Shown here: piece after piece, positions 1 to 9,172 of the stretch | Position numbering within the stretch: position 1 is the first letter of the stretch | Layout of the letters: every line of letters begins with the position of its first letter | Origin: Chloroflexota bacterium | GTDB lineage: Bacteria; Chloroflexota; Dehalococcoidia; Lucifugimonadales; UBA2962 | Reading direction: 5' to 3' | DNA length: 64,000 nt | Assembly: GCA_003228095.2 (NCBI GenBank) | Contig: QGNM01000003.1 | Coordinates: 1 to 64,000 of the forward strand | Translations under genes and position numbers: made by a program | The notes under the pieces: generated by a model | Databases searched by the model: none | Seen by the model: only the letters and a program-made list of their open reading frames with translations | What the model was told of the DNA's origin: nothing

Positions 1-573
1 ATCGATATTCTTGTTAACAATGCAGGGCAAGTTGCTGTAGGTCCTTTAGTTCCATTACCAGACCAAAAACAAGAATATAAAGACATCTTTCATTGGCCAC
101 AGGATTCTGGAATGACTGATGAGGTGCTACAAAACATCATAAATACAAATCTGAACGGCAGCGTTTATATGTGTCGAGCCGTGGCGCCTCAGATGATAGA
201 AAGAGGAAACGGAAAGATTATTAATATTACCTCAACCAGCTCTAACTTGGCTTTTGCGTATGAATCAGCTTATGCCCCTAGTAAAGCAGCTCTACAAATG
301 CTAACTAAAGTTTTGGCTTTGGAATGGGCACCTTATGGATTGAATGTTAATGCAATTAGCCCTGGTTGGTTTAAAACGGAAATGACGAATAGGATATTCA
401 AAACCGAAGAAATGACACAGTCAAGGCTTGATACCCTTCCACTAAAAAGACTAACTGACGCAAGGGACTTGGGTCTATTAGCGGTATATTTAGCTAGTGG
501 AGCATCTGATTGGATGACTGGACAAGTTATCGCGCTAGATGGCGGGGAGTCTGCAATAGCATACTCTAATTAA
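1..573 (+). CDS. Short-chain dehydrogenase/reductase, 5'-truncated by window edge
   Basis: The reading frame is open from base 1 and ends at TAA 571-573, so the N-terminal Rossmann half lies outside the window. The first visible residues read IDILVNNAG, the classical SDR NNAG motif. The YxxxK catalytic motif follows as YAPSK, and the C-terminal part has the usual TGQ...DGG signature. A PLPDQ-type insertion after the NNAG strand is shared with the SDR at 18258-19070, which suggests paralogues. It probably oxidises or reduces a small alcohol or ketone with NAD(P); the substrate cannot be told. It lies 57 bases upstream of the citrate-synthase gene on the same strand. Confidence 0.9.
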   Translation: MDILVNNAGQVAVGPLVPLPDQKQEYKDIFHWPQDSGMTDEVLQNIINTNLNGSVYMCRAVAPQMIERGNGKIINITSTSSNLAFAYESAYAPSKAALQMLTKVLALEWAPYGLNVNAISPGWFKTEMTNRIFKTEEMTQSRLDTLPLKRLTDARDLGLLAVYLASGASDWMTGQVIALDGGESAIAYSN

Positions 574-630
574 AAAATTAGAATTATAATGAGTAATGTT
601 TGTTAGAGATTTTTTAAGGAAAATATTTAA

Positions 631-1755
631 ATGGCGCTGAAAGACAATGAAGTGCGCGAGGGATTAGAAGGAGTTGTGGCATTTGAATCCACGATTTCTC
701 ACATTGATGGCACTGTTCCAGAGCTAGTTATCAGGGGATATGATATTAACGATATTGTGAATAACCTGACCTTTGAACAGATCGCGTACCTGCTCCTTTT
801 CAGCGAACTGCCAAGCGCTAATAAATTGGCCGATTTTGACGCAGAACTTAAATCCCTGAGATGTATTCCAAACTCTATTTTAGAATTTTTGACTGGAGTT
901 CCAGGAAATTCTCAACCCATGTCGGTTTTAAGGACCGCAGTATCTATGTTGGGATCTATGGATTCAGGAGTAGGTGTCCCTGATCAAAACTCGATATTAT
1001 TAAAGCTCAAGACTTTAATTGCACAGATTCCAACTATAGTTGCAGCGCAAGCAAGAATCCATGCTGGTGAGACCTCAATAGAACCTGATTTGTCATTAAG
1101 TCATTCGTCTAATTATTATTACATGGTAACCGGTGAAATCGCTGATGAGAAAACACTCAATGCATTCGACTCGATACTAGTTATTTATGCTGAACATGAA
1201 ATAAATGCGTCTACATTTGCTTGCCGAGTTGTTATGGGAACTGAATCTGATGTTTACTCTTCTGTAGTTGCTGGGATAAGCGCAATAAAAGGTCCCTTAC
1301 ATGGAGGAGCTATAGATGGGTCAATGAATATGCTTAAAGAAATTGGTTGTGTAGAAAATGCAGAGAATTATGTTAAAGATGCATTAGCACAAAAACGCAA
1401 ATTACCTGGATTTGGCCATAGAGTTTATCGTGCGGGTGACCCTAGAGCACATGTATTAAAAAGTATGACATTAGAATTAGCTAATTCAAGAAATAATAGC
1501 AAGTGGTTTGATATTGCCTTAGAGGCTGAGAAACAAATGGCTAATTTAAAAAACATTATTCCGAATGTAGATTATTATGCGGCACCACTTTTATATCATA
1601 TTGGCTTCCCAGTGATCCTTATGACTAATGTAGTTACTAGCGCGAGAATAGCTGGTTGGTCTGCTCATATTTTAGAGCAGCATGGTAACAATAGATTAAT
1701 TCGACCGAGAGCCAAATATATTGGTAAAAGTGGAATGAAAATTCAAAAAACTTGA
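631..1755 (+). CDS. Citrate synthase / 2-methylcitrate synthase family protein
   Basis: This 374-residue protein condenses an acyl-CoA (acetyl- or propionyl-CoA) with oxaloacetate. The catalytic triad is visible: His224 in LHGGA, His263 in GFGHRVY and Asp314 in NVDYYAA. The CoA/oxaloacetate-binding GHRVYRAGDPR stretch and the C-terminal RPRAKYIG arginines are also present. The length fits the short bacterial type II/methylcitrate synthase group. The next genes are a PrpF homologue and an aconitase, which favours methylcitrate synthase (PrpC-like), but citrate synthase cannot be excluded from sequence alone. The ATG at 631 follows an AAGGAAA-type ribosome site. The stop TGA (1753-1755) lies 18 bases before the preferred start of the next gene. 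Confidence 0.9.
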   Translation: MALKDNEVREGLEGVVAFESTISHIDGTVPELVIRGYDINDIVNNLTFEQIAYLLLFSELPSANKLADFDAELKSLRCIPNSILEFLTGVPGNSQPMSVLRTAVSMLGSMDSGVGVPDQNSILLKLKTLIAQIPTIVAAQARIHAGETSIEPDLSLSHSSNYYYMVTGEIADEKTLNAFDSILVIYAEHEINASTFACRVVMGTESDVYSSVVAGISAIKGPLHGGAIDGSMNMLKEIGCVENAENYVKDALAQKRKLPGFGHRVYRAGDPRAHVLKSMTLELANSRNNSKWFDIALEAEKQMANLKNIIPNVDYYAAPLLYHIGFPVILMTNVVTSARIAGWSAHILEQHGNNRLIRPRAKYIGKSGMKIQKT

Positions 1756-1773
1756 TTGGGAAACATATTATAC

Positions 1774-2940
1774 ATGGATGAACTTTTGAAGATCCCAGCA
1801 GTATTTGTGAGAGGCGGTACGAGTAGAGCAGTGCTATTCCATTCGGCTCACTTAAAAGATTTTTCTGAAGATCAAATTGATTCTATATTGCTGACTGTTT
1901 TAGGAAGCCCAGATAATAGTGGAAGGCAAGTAGATGGTTTAGGTGGTGGATTTTCCTCCTTAAGTAAGGCTGCAATCATATCTCCGTCGAGTAGACCGGG
2001 TATTGATGTGGAATTTAATTTTGCACAAGTTGATATTGAGAGGTCCTTCGTTGATTGGAGCGGCACATGTGGAAATATTTCATCTGCAGTTGGCCCATTC
2101 GCTATAAATGAAAGGTTAGTTGAGTTAACTAAACCCGTTACAGAAGTAATCGTGTTAGCTGTTAATACGGGCAAAACATTTTTATCCTCCGTCCCGGTAT
2201 CAGATGATGGCCCATTGCCATATGGTAATTTTGCGATTGACGGTGTTCCTGGTACAGCATCAAAAATAACTTTAAAATTTTATAACCCAGGAGGCTCATT
2301 AAATAAAGGCATCCTGCCCACAAAAGCCCTAATAGATCATATTAAAACGCCCCAGCATGGAATTTTTAAGGTTTCAGTAATTGATGTTGGAATACCGACA
2401 ATTTTTGTTTCACATGAAGACTTTAATTGGCAAATGAGCAGTACTGTTGAAGATTTAGACAAGAATTTAGAAATAAAGAGTGTTCTTGAAGCTATAAGAT
2501 GCGAAGTAGCAGTGATGCTTGATTTGGCGAGTGATGTAGAAACTGCACATATTGAATCTCAAGCTTTGCCTAAAATAGTTTTGATTAATTCTAAAAACAA
2601 CTATATTGCCAGAGACAAACGAGAAATTAATTCTGACGATATAGACTTACGAGCCATAGCAATTTCAATGGGTCAAGCGCATCGTACATATCCGGTATCA
2701 GTATCAATGGCAACAGCAGTAGCTGCGCATATTAAAGGAACTTTAGTTTTTGAAATTGTTGATAATGTTATAGTAGGAGGATTATCGATAGGTCATCCGG
2801 GCGGCGTAATGAAAGTAGAGGTTGACGTATCTGCAGATGGAGATGGGTGGATAGTACCTAGCGCAACAATTTTCCGAACTTCAAGAACTATAATGGAAGG
2901 CAATGTTATTGTTCCAGTTTCAAAACTTCAGTCTAATTAA
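1774..2940 (+). CDS. prpF: PrpF-family protein (2-methylaconitate isomerase-like)
   Basis: The protein opens with IPAVFVRGGTSRAVLF, the N-terminal signature of the PrpF family (diaminopimelate-epimerase fold), which isomerises 2-methylaconitate during propionate breakdown. Counted from the ATG at 1774, Lys65 (in SSLSKAA) and Cys99 (in WSGTCGN) match the family's proposed acid/base pair. The frame also opens at TTG 1756, directly after the previous stop, but that gives a non-family N-terminal extension without a clear ribosome site, so ATG 1774 is preferred. It sits between a citrate-synthase homologue and an aconitase with almost no spacing, so it is probably one operon. Family assignment is firm; the substrate is inferred from neighbours. 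Confidence 0.88.
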   Translation: MDELLKIPAVFVRGGTSRAVLFHSAHLKDFSEDQIDSILLTVLGSPDNSGRQVDGLGGGFSSLSKAAIISPSSRPGIDVEFNFAQVDIERSFVDWSGTCGNISSAVGPFAINERLVELTKPVTEVIVLAVNTGKTFLSSVPVSDDGPLPYGNFAIDGVPGTASKITLKFYNPGGSLNKGILPTKALIDHIKTPQHGIFKVSVIDVGIPTIFVSHEDFNWQMSSTVEDLDKNLEIKSVLEAIRCEVAVMLDLASDVETAHIESQALPKIVLINSKNNYIARDKREINSDDIDLRAIAISMGQAHRTYPVSVSMATAVAAHIKGTLVFEIVDNVIVGGLSIGHPGGVMKVEVDVSADGDGWIVPSATIFRTSRTIMEGNVIVPVSKLQSN

Positions 2941-2943
2941 AAA

Positions 2944-4872
2944 ATGAAATTAAATTTAGCTACAAAACTACTTAACGAACACTTAGTTTCTGGGAACCTT
3001 GAAGAGAATTCGGAGATTTCAATTAAGGTGGATCAAACATTGTCACAGGATGCTACCGGAACTCTATCTTATTTGCAGTTTGAAGCAACTGGTGTAGATA
3101 GAGTGAAAACAGATCTATCTGTTAGTTATATTGACCATAACATGTTACAAGCGGACTTTCGTAATGCTGATGATCATTCATATTTACAAGATGTTGCAGC
3201 GAAGTATGGGATCTATTTTTCGAGACCAGGTAATGGTATTTGCCATCAAGTACATTTAGAAAGATTTGCTGTGCCAGGAACAAGTTTATTAGGTACAGAT
3301 AGCCATACACCTACTAGTGGTGGTATCGGGGCGTTAGCTATAGGTTCCGGGGGCCTAGATGTAGCTATAGCAATGGCTGGTGGTCCGTATTTTTTTAGGA
3401 TGCCAAGAATTGTTGGTGTAGAGCTAATAGGAGCTCTCAATTTCGGGGTAACAGCCAAAGACGTGATATTAGAAATGCTTAGGAGGTTAACCGTTAGAGG
3501 AGGTGTCGGCAAGATATTTGAATATTATGGATCTGGAGTTAAAACATTGACGGTGCCTGAAAGGTCAACAATATCAAATATGGGAGCTGAATTAGGTGCC
3601 ACGACAACTATTTTCCCAAGTGACAAGGTTACGGAGATATACCTTAGAAAACAGGGTCGGGGAGATAAATATACTCGCTTAGCGGCTGACAAAAATGCTC
3701 ATTATGATGAGTATTTGACTATAGACTTATCTGCGCTTGAACCTTTGATATCTTGCCCTGATAGCCCTGATCTAGTTGTGCCTGTTTCTGAAGTTGCCGG
3801 CACTAAAGTTGACCAAGTAGCTATAGGTAGCTGTACCAATTCATCTTATTCAGATTTAATGGAAGTTGCGAATGTCCTGAAAGGTCGAGTAGTTCACCCA
3901 AATGTAGCTATGTCTTTGAGTCCAGGATCTAAGCAGGTTATGCAAATGATTTCTGCAAACGGAGCTTTAGCAGATATTGTCGCAGCTGGAGTGAGGGTGC
4001 TTGAGTCTGCTTGTGGGCCGTGTGCGGGAATCGGCCAGGTTCCCGGGCATGGAGCAGTATCTGTACGTTCTTTTAATAGAAACTTTCCTGGCAGATCTGG
4101 AGGCCTGCATAACAGTGTATATCTAACTTCCCCTATAGTTTGTGCTGTAACGGCACTGAAAGGTGAAATTGTTGACCCAAGAGAATTTTTGGGAGGCGGC
4201 AACAGATATGTCGCAACTCCAGAAAAATATATAACTGACGATTTGGCAATTATACCGCCAGCTGATGACCCGTCTTCCGTTGTTATAAGAAGGGGGCCAA
4301 ATATAAAGCCGATTCCAAAGAAAGGCTCCATAGAAAATGATTTGTCGGGAGATGTATTAATTAAATTAAAGGATAATATTTCGACTGATCATATTTTGCC
4401 AGCTGGTACAGTCACACTGGCTTTGCGGTCAAATATACCTGCTATATCCGAATATGTATTTTCTTATATTGATCCAGAATTTTTGAGTCGAGCAAAAAAA
4501 GCCGGCAAAGGATTTATTATTGCTGGGCATAATTATGGTCAGGGCAGTTCTCGAGAACATGCGGCGTTATGTCCTTCATATCTTGGCATCCAAGTTGTTC
4601 TTGCAAAATCATTTGCCAGGATCCATAAAGACAACCTAATAAATTATGGAGTAATGCCTATTACGTTTACGGATGAATTTAATTATGATGAATTAGGTAT
4701 GGGTAACAAACTCAATATTAATAATATCGCACAATCACTAAAAACTGACAAAACAGAAATAAACGTAATTAATACAACTAATGGACAGAAAATCAAGTGT
4801 GATTTAGACGTGACGCGTCGCCAACGAGAGATTTTACTTGTTGGAGGCTTGTTAAATCACGTCGGAGTTTAA
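2944..4872 (+). CDS. Aconitate hydratase family protein (short single-chain type)
   Basis: A 642-residue single-chain aconitase superfamily enzyme, shorter than AcnA (about 890). The [4Fe-4S] ligands are visible as Cys297 (GSCTNSS), Cys357 and Cys360 (ACGPCAGIG). The early DSHTPTSGG motif is intact. The C-terminal swivel domain (about residues 470-640) carries STDHILPAG and GQGSSREHAA. It hydrates or dehydrates tricarboxylic acids. Next to PrpC-like and PrpF-like genes it could act as the Fe-S 2-methylcitrate dehydratase (AcnD role), or as the ordinary TCA aconitase. It starts three bases after the prpF stop, which suggests translational coupling; no strong ribosome site is visible. Confidence 0.92.
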   Translation: MKLNLATKLLNEHLVSGNLEENSEISIKVDQTLSQDATGTLSYLQFEATGVDRVKTDLSVSYIDHNMLQADFRNADDHSYLQDVAAKYGIYFSRPGNGICHQVHLERFAVPGTSLLGTDSHTPTSGGIGALAIGSGGLDVAIAMAGGPYFFRMPRIVGVELIGALNFGVTAKDVILEMLRRLTVRGGVGKIFEYYGSGVKTLTVPERSTISNMGAELGATTTIFPSDKVTEIYLRKQGRGDKYTRLAADKNAHYDEYLTIDLSALEPLISCPDSPDLVVPVSEVAGTKVDQVAIGSCTNSSYSDLMEVANVLKGRVVHPNVAMSLSPGSKQVMQMISANGALADIVAAGVRVLESACGPCAGIGQVPGHGAVSVRSFNRNFPGRSGGLHNSVYLTSPIVCAVTALKGEIVDPREFLGGGNRYVATPEKYITDDLAIIPPADDPSSVVIRRGPNIKPIPKKGSIENDLSGDVLIKLKDNISTDHILPAGTVTLALRSNIPAISEYVFSYIDPEFLSRAKKAGKGFIIAGHNYGQGSSREHAALCPSYLGIQVVLAKSFARIHKDNLINYGVMPITFTDEFNYDELGMGNKLNINNIAQSLKTDKTEINVINTTNGQKIKCDLDVTRRQREILLVGGLLNHVGV

Positions 4873-4890
4873 AATTAAGGGGTCTTAAAG

Positions 4891-5910
4891 ATGGAAAATA
4901 AACTAATAATTCCTGCGACTGTTGTAGGATCTCACCCAAAGCCTTCTTGGTGGCATAATTGCAAAGATTTACATGCGGAGGGTAAGTGGGGCGAGACTGA
5001 TTTAAATGAATTACTCACAGATGCAGTAGATATAGCTATATTAGATCAAACTAGAGCTGGGTTAGATATTATTACGGATGGAGAATCTAGGAGACTTGAT
5101 GGGTATGTTGACAGTTATTACGCAAAAATAGAAAACATTATACCTTTACCTATTGGCAGAATCGGAGGGCCCTGGGGTTATGATCAACAACAGAGATATC
5201 AGGCTGTTGGAAAGATATCTGCTCCAGCTGGCTTGGGACTAGTAAATGAATTTACCTATTTGAAAGAAAATACTAATCTGATGACCAAAGTAACATGCGC
5301 AGGTCCGCTTACATTTGGGTCCAGGATCGGACCAGGTGATGTATATGAAAGTCCAGTAGCAGTAGCAGAACAATTTGCTGAAGTTATCAATGCTGAGTTA
5401 AAAGATTTAGTTAACGCCGGAGCAGACTTTATTCAAATTGACGAACCAGCTCGTGGAAATTTGAGTGGGAAGGATATGGCCAGATTGTTTAACCTTGCTA
5501 CCGATGGTGTAAATGCAAAGCTGGCATATCATATTTGTTTTGGAAACAGATATGGTCGAGCTAGATTTAAAAAACATTATTCTGATTATTTTCCTGAAAT
5601 ACTTGAAGCTAAAGCTGACCAGTTTGTTGTTGAATTCGCAGCTCGTGAAATGTATGAAGTGGAAAAATTTGCCGAGTGGAGAGATGGAAGAGAAATTGGA
5701 GCTGGCGTTGTTGATGTGAAATCTTTTCATCCTGAATCCACAGAAGATGTTGTAGACAGAATAAGGGAGGTTTTAAAATATGTGCCGGCTGACAAGCTTT
5801 ATGTGAACCCTGACTGTGGATTCGGTTGGTCACCCAGGTATATGTCTACACCCAAGCTAAATGCTTTGGTAAGTGCAACTGCAAAAATTAGGAACGAGAT
5901 AAGTAATTGA
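4891..5910 (+). CDS. MetE C-terminal-like cobalamin-independent methyltransferase family protein
   Basis: A 339-residue protein equal to only the catalytic barrel of MetE (full MetE is about 750 residues). Zinc/homocysteine ligands are recognisable: His214 and Cys216 in YHICFGN, Glu248 in VVEFA, and Cys309 in NPDCGF. The N-terminal half of MetE, which helps bind polyglutamyl methyl-folate, is absent. Such short MetE-like proteins may use other methyl donors or act on other thiols. The gene is 18 bases after aconitase with a good AAGGGGTC-type ribosome site, and it overlaps the next gene by four bases (TTGA), so it belongs to the same operon. Methionine synthesis here is possible but unproven. 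Confidence 0.85.
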   Translation: MENKLIIPATVVGSHPKPSWWHNCKDLHAEGKWGETDLNELLTDAVDIAILDQTRAGLDIITDGESRRLDGYVDSYYAKIENIIPLPIGRIGGPWGYDQQQRYQAVGKISAPAGLGLVNEFTYLKENTNLMTKVTCAGPLTFGSRIGPGDVYESPVAVAEQFAEVINAELKDLVNAGADFIQIDEPARGNLSGKDMARLFNLATDGVNAKLAYHICFGNRYGRARFKKHYSDYFPEILEAKADQFVVEFAAREMYEVEKFAEWRDGREIGAGVVDVKSFHPESTEDVVDRIREVLKYVPADKLYVNPDCGFGWSPRYMSTPKLNALVSATAKIRNEISN

Positions 5911-7244
5911 CATTAGATGGGTGCGACACATTAATAGTTACCGCAGATGATACTGTTTCAGGTAATACTCTTTTTGCTAAAAACTCGGACCGACCTCCAA
6001 CAGAAACTCAGCCACTAGTTCAGCAAAACCGTAAGACTAATATTGCTAACAGTATAAATAAACTGGAATTCATATCAATCCCTGAGGTTGAAGTAAGTTA
6101 CAAGCATGTTGGGTCAAGACCGTATTGGTGTTGGGGATATGAACATGGTTTTAATGAATACCAAGTTGTTATAGGTAATGAGGCTTTACAGTCGAAATTA
6201 AGGCCAATTAAACCGACTTTGACAGGTATGGATTTAGTAAGACTTGGTTTGGAACGAGGAAGCAGTGCCCTTGAAGCTTTAGACGCTATGACAGCCGTGA
6301 TTGAACGTTTTGGACAAGGAAAGTTTGAACATCCAGATGGGCATAGCACATACGATAACGGTTTTATTATTGCTGATCCTAATGAAGCCTATATTCTGGA
6401 GACCGCCGGCCACGAATGGGCTGCCCGAAAAGTTCAAAAATCAATAGGGATAAGTAATACATATTCCATTAACAATAATTGGGATTTTATTTCTGAAAAT
6501 GTATTAAGAATGGCTGGTTACTCAGATATCCAGAAGGCTAAAAAGAAATTGAATTTCCGAGAGTTCTTTAAAGATGATACAAAGTTTAGCTATAGTGCTG
6601 ATCAAAGAGAATTGAGGTCGTGTTCATTTCTAGATTATCATTCAGGTCGAATTACTGTTAAGAGCCTAATCTCTATATTGTCGGATCATTCAGGCGAAGG
6701 GTTTCAATGTGCTACAAATCTTAACAGTATTGAGCCAGGGCATGGTATATGTATGCATTCAGATGCTGCGTCAAAAGGATCCAATACTGCAGCAAGCCTA
6801 ATAGCTGATTTATGTTGTGATAACACTCGTTTACCAATATATTGGACCAGCATGTATTCCCCGTGCACAGGCATTTTCTTACCCACATTCATAGAGGGAA
6901 AACTCAATGAATCTATATCATTCGGAGGAATTAATGCATCTATAGATAGTGCTTGGTGGGTTTTTTATTATCTAAATGAATCCCTTAAGAACGATGGGGG
7001 AGATGCTATTACTCAACTAAGAGGAGAATTTGATGTGTTACAAAATCAATTTTTTTCGACTGCTTACGAAATAGCAATACATAGTTACAATTTAATTCAT
7101 GATCAAAAAGCCGAATCAGCAGAAAAAATATTATCGAAATATATGGAAGAGAACTTCGTTAAAGTAATTAATATTGCAAAGTCATTCATAAAAACCAACA
7201 AATTTACTCAAAACGCACTTAATTCTAAGCTGTCTTTAGGTTAA
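5907..7244 (+). CDS. Secernin-type C69 family peptidase/amidohydrolase
   Basis: The N-terminus reads CDTLIVTADD then FAKNSDRP, the signature of secernin/dipeptidase family C69 N-terminal-nucleophile hydrolases. Cys6 would become the nucleophile after removal of the first five residues. Length (445 residues) is close to eukaryotic secernins (about 420). The TTG start overlaps the stop of the MetE-like gene (TTGA), the classic coupled arrangement. An ATG start is not available near Cys6. The family cleaves amide bonds with Ntn chemistry; the physiological substrate is unknown. No signal peptide is seen, so it is probably cytoplasmic. Its operon partners suggest a role in using an organic amide or peptide-like substrate, which is inference only. 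Confidence 0.85.
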   Translation: MTLDGCDTLIVTADDTVSGNTLFAKNSDRPPTETQPLVQQNRKTNIANSINKLEFISIPEVEVSYKHVGSRPYWCWGYEHGFNEYQVVIGNEALQSKLRPIKPTLTGMDLVRLGLERGSSALEALDAMTAVIERFGQGKFEHPDGHSTYDNGFIIADPNEAYILETAGHEWAARKVQKSIGISNTYSINNNWDFISENVLRMAGYSDIQKAKKKLNFREFFKDDTKFSYSADQRELRSCSFLDYHSGRITVKSLISILSDHSGEGFQCATNLNSIEPGHGICMHSDAASKGSNTAASLIADLCCDNTRLPIYWTSMYSPCTGIFLPTFIEGKLNESISFGGINASIDSAWWVFYYLNESLKNDGGDAITQLRGEFDVLQNQFFSTAYEIAIHSYNLIHDQKAESAEKILSKYMEENFVKVINIAKSFIKTNKFTQNALNSKLSLG

Positions 7245-7322
7245 TTGACTCGTTTATTTGCTGATTTGACACTGTAGGATGATATGATACAGGTTATCTC
7301 TGGCAGGAGGATCCGAATTTAT

Positions 7323-8048
7323 ATGAAACGAAATTTTCCACGTATTATGAGATTTATTTTGCCTTTAATGGCGATACTAGCGCTTTCAGCTGCGTCTTGC
7401 GGCGGAGACGATGATTCTCTAGGTACTAAAATAGTTTTTGCTGAAATTTCTGACGGAACAGATCTTCAGAAATATACGACTCAATTAGCAGCATACATGG
7501 CTCATTACGGTTATAAGCATGCTGTAGAGATAAAAAAGATGAGCGCTGCTGATGCTCAAGTTGGAATGGCAGTAGGGAAAGATGCTGAGGGCAACGATTT
7601 GCCTGGCAAGGTTCATATCGCGATTACGGCAGGATCGCTATCTGGTACTGGAACTTCTGATTACGGAAACTTGTACACAGACAGTGATGGTACTGAATTT
7701 AATAAGATCGTTGCGGATAATTTAGCGGATACAGCTCCGGCATTTGCAAAAACGTTGCGCAAAATGAATCTTCCTATAAAAAGACTGAATAGCCTTTCGG
7801 AATGGGTAGAAAAATATAACCCAGATAAAACCTACAAAATTTCTATTTACTACTACTGGGAGTATGACTACACGGATAGTGACTGGAGAATGTGGCTAGG
7901 AGGAGAATTCGATCCATTTGACGGCATACGAGTGCCTACTCAAAACATTACTAGGATGATGCGTGGAACACCATATCGTGGAGTTGACAAAGGCGGCGAT
8001 TTGGTATGCCCAACACTACCTGAACCTACTATTGCTTGTACGGATTAA
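7323..8048 (+). CDS. Predicted lipoprotein of unknown function
   Basis: I do not recognise the family. From ATG 7323 the protein (241 residues) has a basic start, a hydrophobic stretch and a lipobox-like SAASC with Cys26 followed by GGDDD, typical of a lipoprotein retained at the outer membrane face. The body is hydrophilic, with an aromatic segment (IYYYWEYDY) and two cysteines near the end. An in-frame ATG at 7284 would add 13 residues before the signal. ATG 7323 is preferred because an AGGAGG lies at 7305-7310 and the signal peptide becomes standard. It is followed by a strong terminator, so it may end the transcript that begins with the SDR. Confidence 0.75.
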   Translation: MKRNFPRIMRFILPLMAILALSAASCGGDDDSLGTKIVFAEISDGTDLQKYTTQLAAYMAHYGYKHAVEIKKMSAADAQVGMAVGKDAEGNDLPGKVHIAITAGSLSGTGTSDYGNLYTDSDGTEFNKIVADNLADTAPAFAKTLRKMNLPIKRLNSLSEWVEKYNPDKTYKISIYYYWEYDYTDSDWRMWLGGEFDPFDGIRVPTQNITRMMRGTPYRGVDKGGDLVCPTLPEPTIACTD

Positions 8049-8063
8049 AACACTAAACATTGT

Positions 8064-8110
8064 ATTTATGGGATTGTCCTTAGATTTCAAGAACAATCCC
8101 ATAAATTTTT
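8064..8110 (+). terminator. Rho-independent terminator after lipoprotein gene
   Basis: A perfect 14-bp inverted repeat (8064-8077 with 8093-8106, core TATGGGATTGT) is followed by a short T run ending at 8110. It lies directly before the phosphotriesterase-like gene at 8117. Confidence 0.75.
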
Positions 8111-8116
8111 AAGATT

Positions 8117-9172
8117 ATGAGTAACACGTCTGCTGGATTGATACAAACAGTACTAGGTCCATTAGCCCCCAATGATTTGGGAATTACTATGTCTCATGAG
8201 CACTTGCTATTAGATATAACTTGTTATGTGCAGCAAGCTGATGAAGCTAGTAATCGTTCATATCGCCATGCATTGATTAAGATGGATAACCTTGGTCGAC
8301 TACCAGAGAGATTTCAATATAGCTTAGAAAACATGACTTTGCTCAGTGAAGATGCTGCTATTGAAGAGGCATTCGCATTTAAACTTGCAGGGGGATCTAG
8401 CTTCGTCGATACTACTAGTGGAGTAGGTATCGGAAGAGACCCTTTGGGACTTGCTCGAATATCAAGATCTACAGGGCTAAATGTTGTCATGGGTTCAGGC
8501 TACTATGTTTGGCAATCTCATCCAGAAAATATGGATGATAAAGATGTTGACTTGATTGCACATGAGATTATTGATGAATTTGAGAATGGTGTTAACCATA
8601 CTGGTATAAAACCCGGTGTAATTGGCGAAATAGGTTGTTCATGGCCTATTCATCCTAATGAATTAAAATCTCTTCAAGCAGCTTCAATAGCGCAAAAGCA
8701 CACTGGCGCGCCTATGACACTTCACCCGGTGGGGCCTCGCGAGTCAAAAGATAATATCCTAAATGCAATTCAGAAAGCTGGGGGCAATTGCGAAAAGGTT
8801 ATATTTGGTCATTTGGATCATTATTCAAACTTGGATGACTTATTAAATTTACTGAAAGCAGGTTGTTATATTCAACTAGATGTTTTTGGTTGGGAAGACA
8901 CTTCTTTAGAATTGATAATGCCTGGTGTTAAGTTTGGTAATGATAATGAAAGAATAGATATCATTGCTGAACTTGTAGACATGGGCTATCAGGATAAAAT
9001 TTTAATTGCTCAAGATGTATGTCAGAAATGGCAATATCGATCATACGGTGGAAAGGGTTTTTCTCATATATTGGAAAACATGATTGGAAGATTCAAGGAT
9101 CATGGGTTTAGTGATACTGTAATTGACGCGCTGCTAGTTGATAACCCAAGTAGAGTTTTCGCTTTCGATTGA
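8117..9172 (+). CDS. Phosphotriesterase-family metal-dependent hydrolase
   Basis: A 351-residue amidohydrolase-superfamily barrel. His27 and His29 in MSHEHLL are the HxH metal ligands. Later motifs are GVIGEIG, MTLHPVG, IFGHLDH and IAQDV, matching the remaining His and Asp ligands. The bridging position is Glu (in VIGEIG) instead of the carboxylated Lys of true phosphotriesterases and lactonases. That resembles the E. coli Php subgroup, so organophosphate hydrolysis should not be assumed; an ester, lactone or amide is more likely. It stands between two terminators, so it is probably transcribed from its own weak promoter or by read-through. It ends exactly where the left arm of the next terminator begins. 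Confidence 0.88.
   Translation: MSNTSAGLIQTVLGPLAPNDLGITMSHEHLLLDITCYVQQADEASNRSYRHALIKMDNLGRLPERFQYSLENMTLLSEDAAIEEAFAFKLAGGSSFVDTTSGVGIGRDPLGLARISRSTGLNVVMGSGYYVWQSHPENMDDKDVDLIAHEIIDEFENGVNHTGIKPGVIGEIGCSWPIHPNELKSLQAASIAQKHTGAPMTLHPVGPRESKDNILNAIQKAGGNCEKVIFGHLDHYSNLDDLLNLLKAGCYIQLDVFGWEDTSLELIMPGVKFGNDNERIDIIAELVDMGYQDKILIAQDVCQKWQYRSYGGKGFSHILENMIGRFKDHGFSDTVIDALLVDNPSRVFAFD

Noticed and set aside
3894..4331. Long open frame antisense to aconitase
   Set aside because: It lies wholly inside a strongly supported gene, has no ribosome site and a low-complexity composition. The same applies to the antisense frames inside other genes.
7284..7322. Upstream ATG 7284 as lipoprotein start
   Set aside because: It puts 13 extra residues before the signal peptide, while AGGAGG lies just before ATG 7323.
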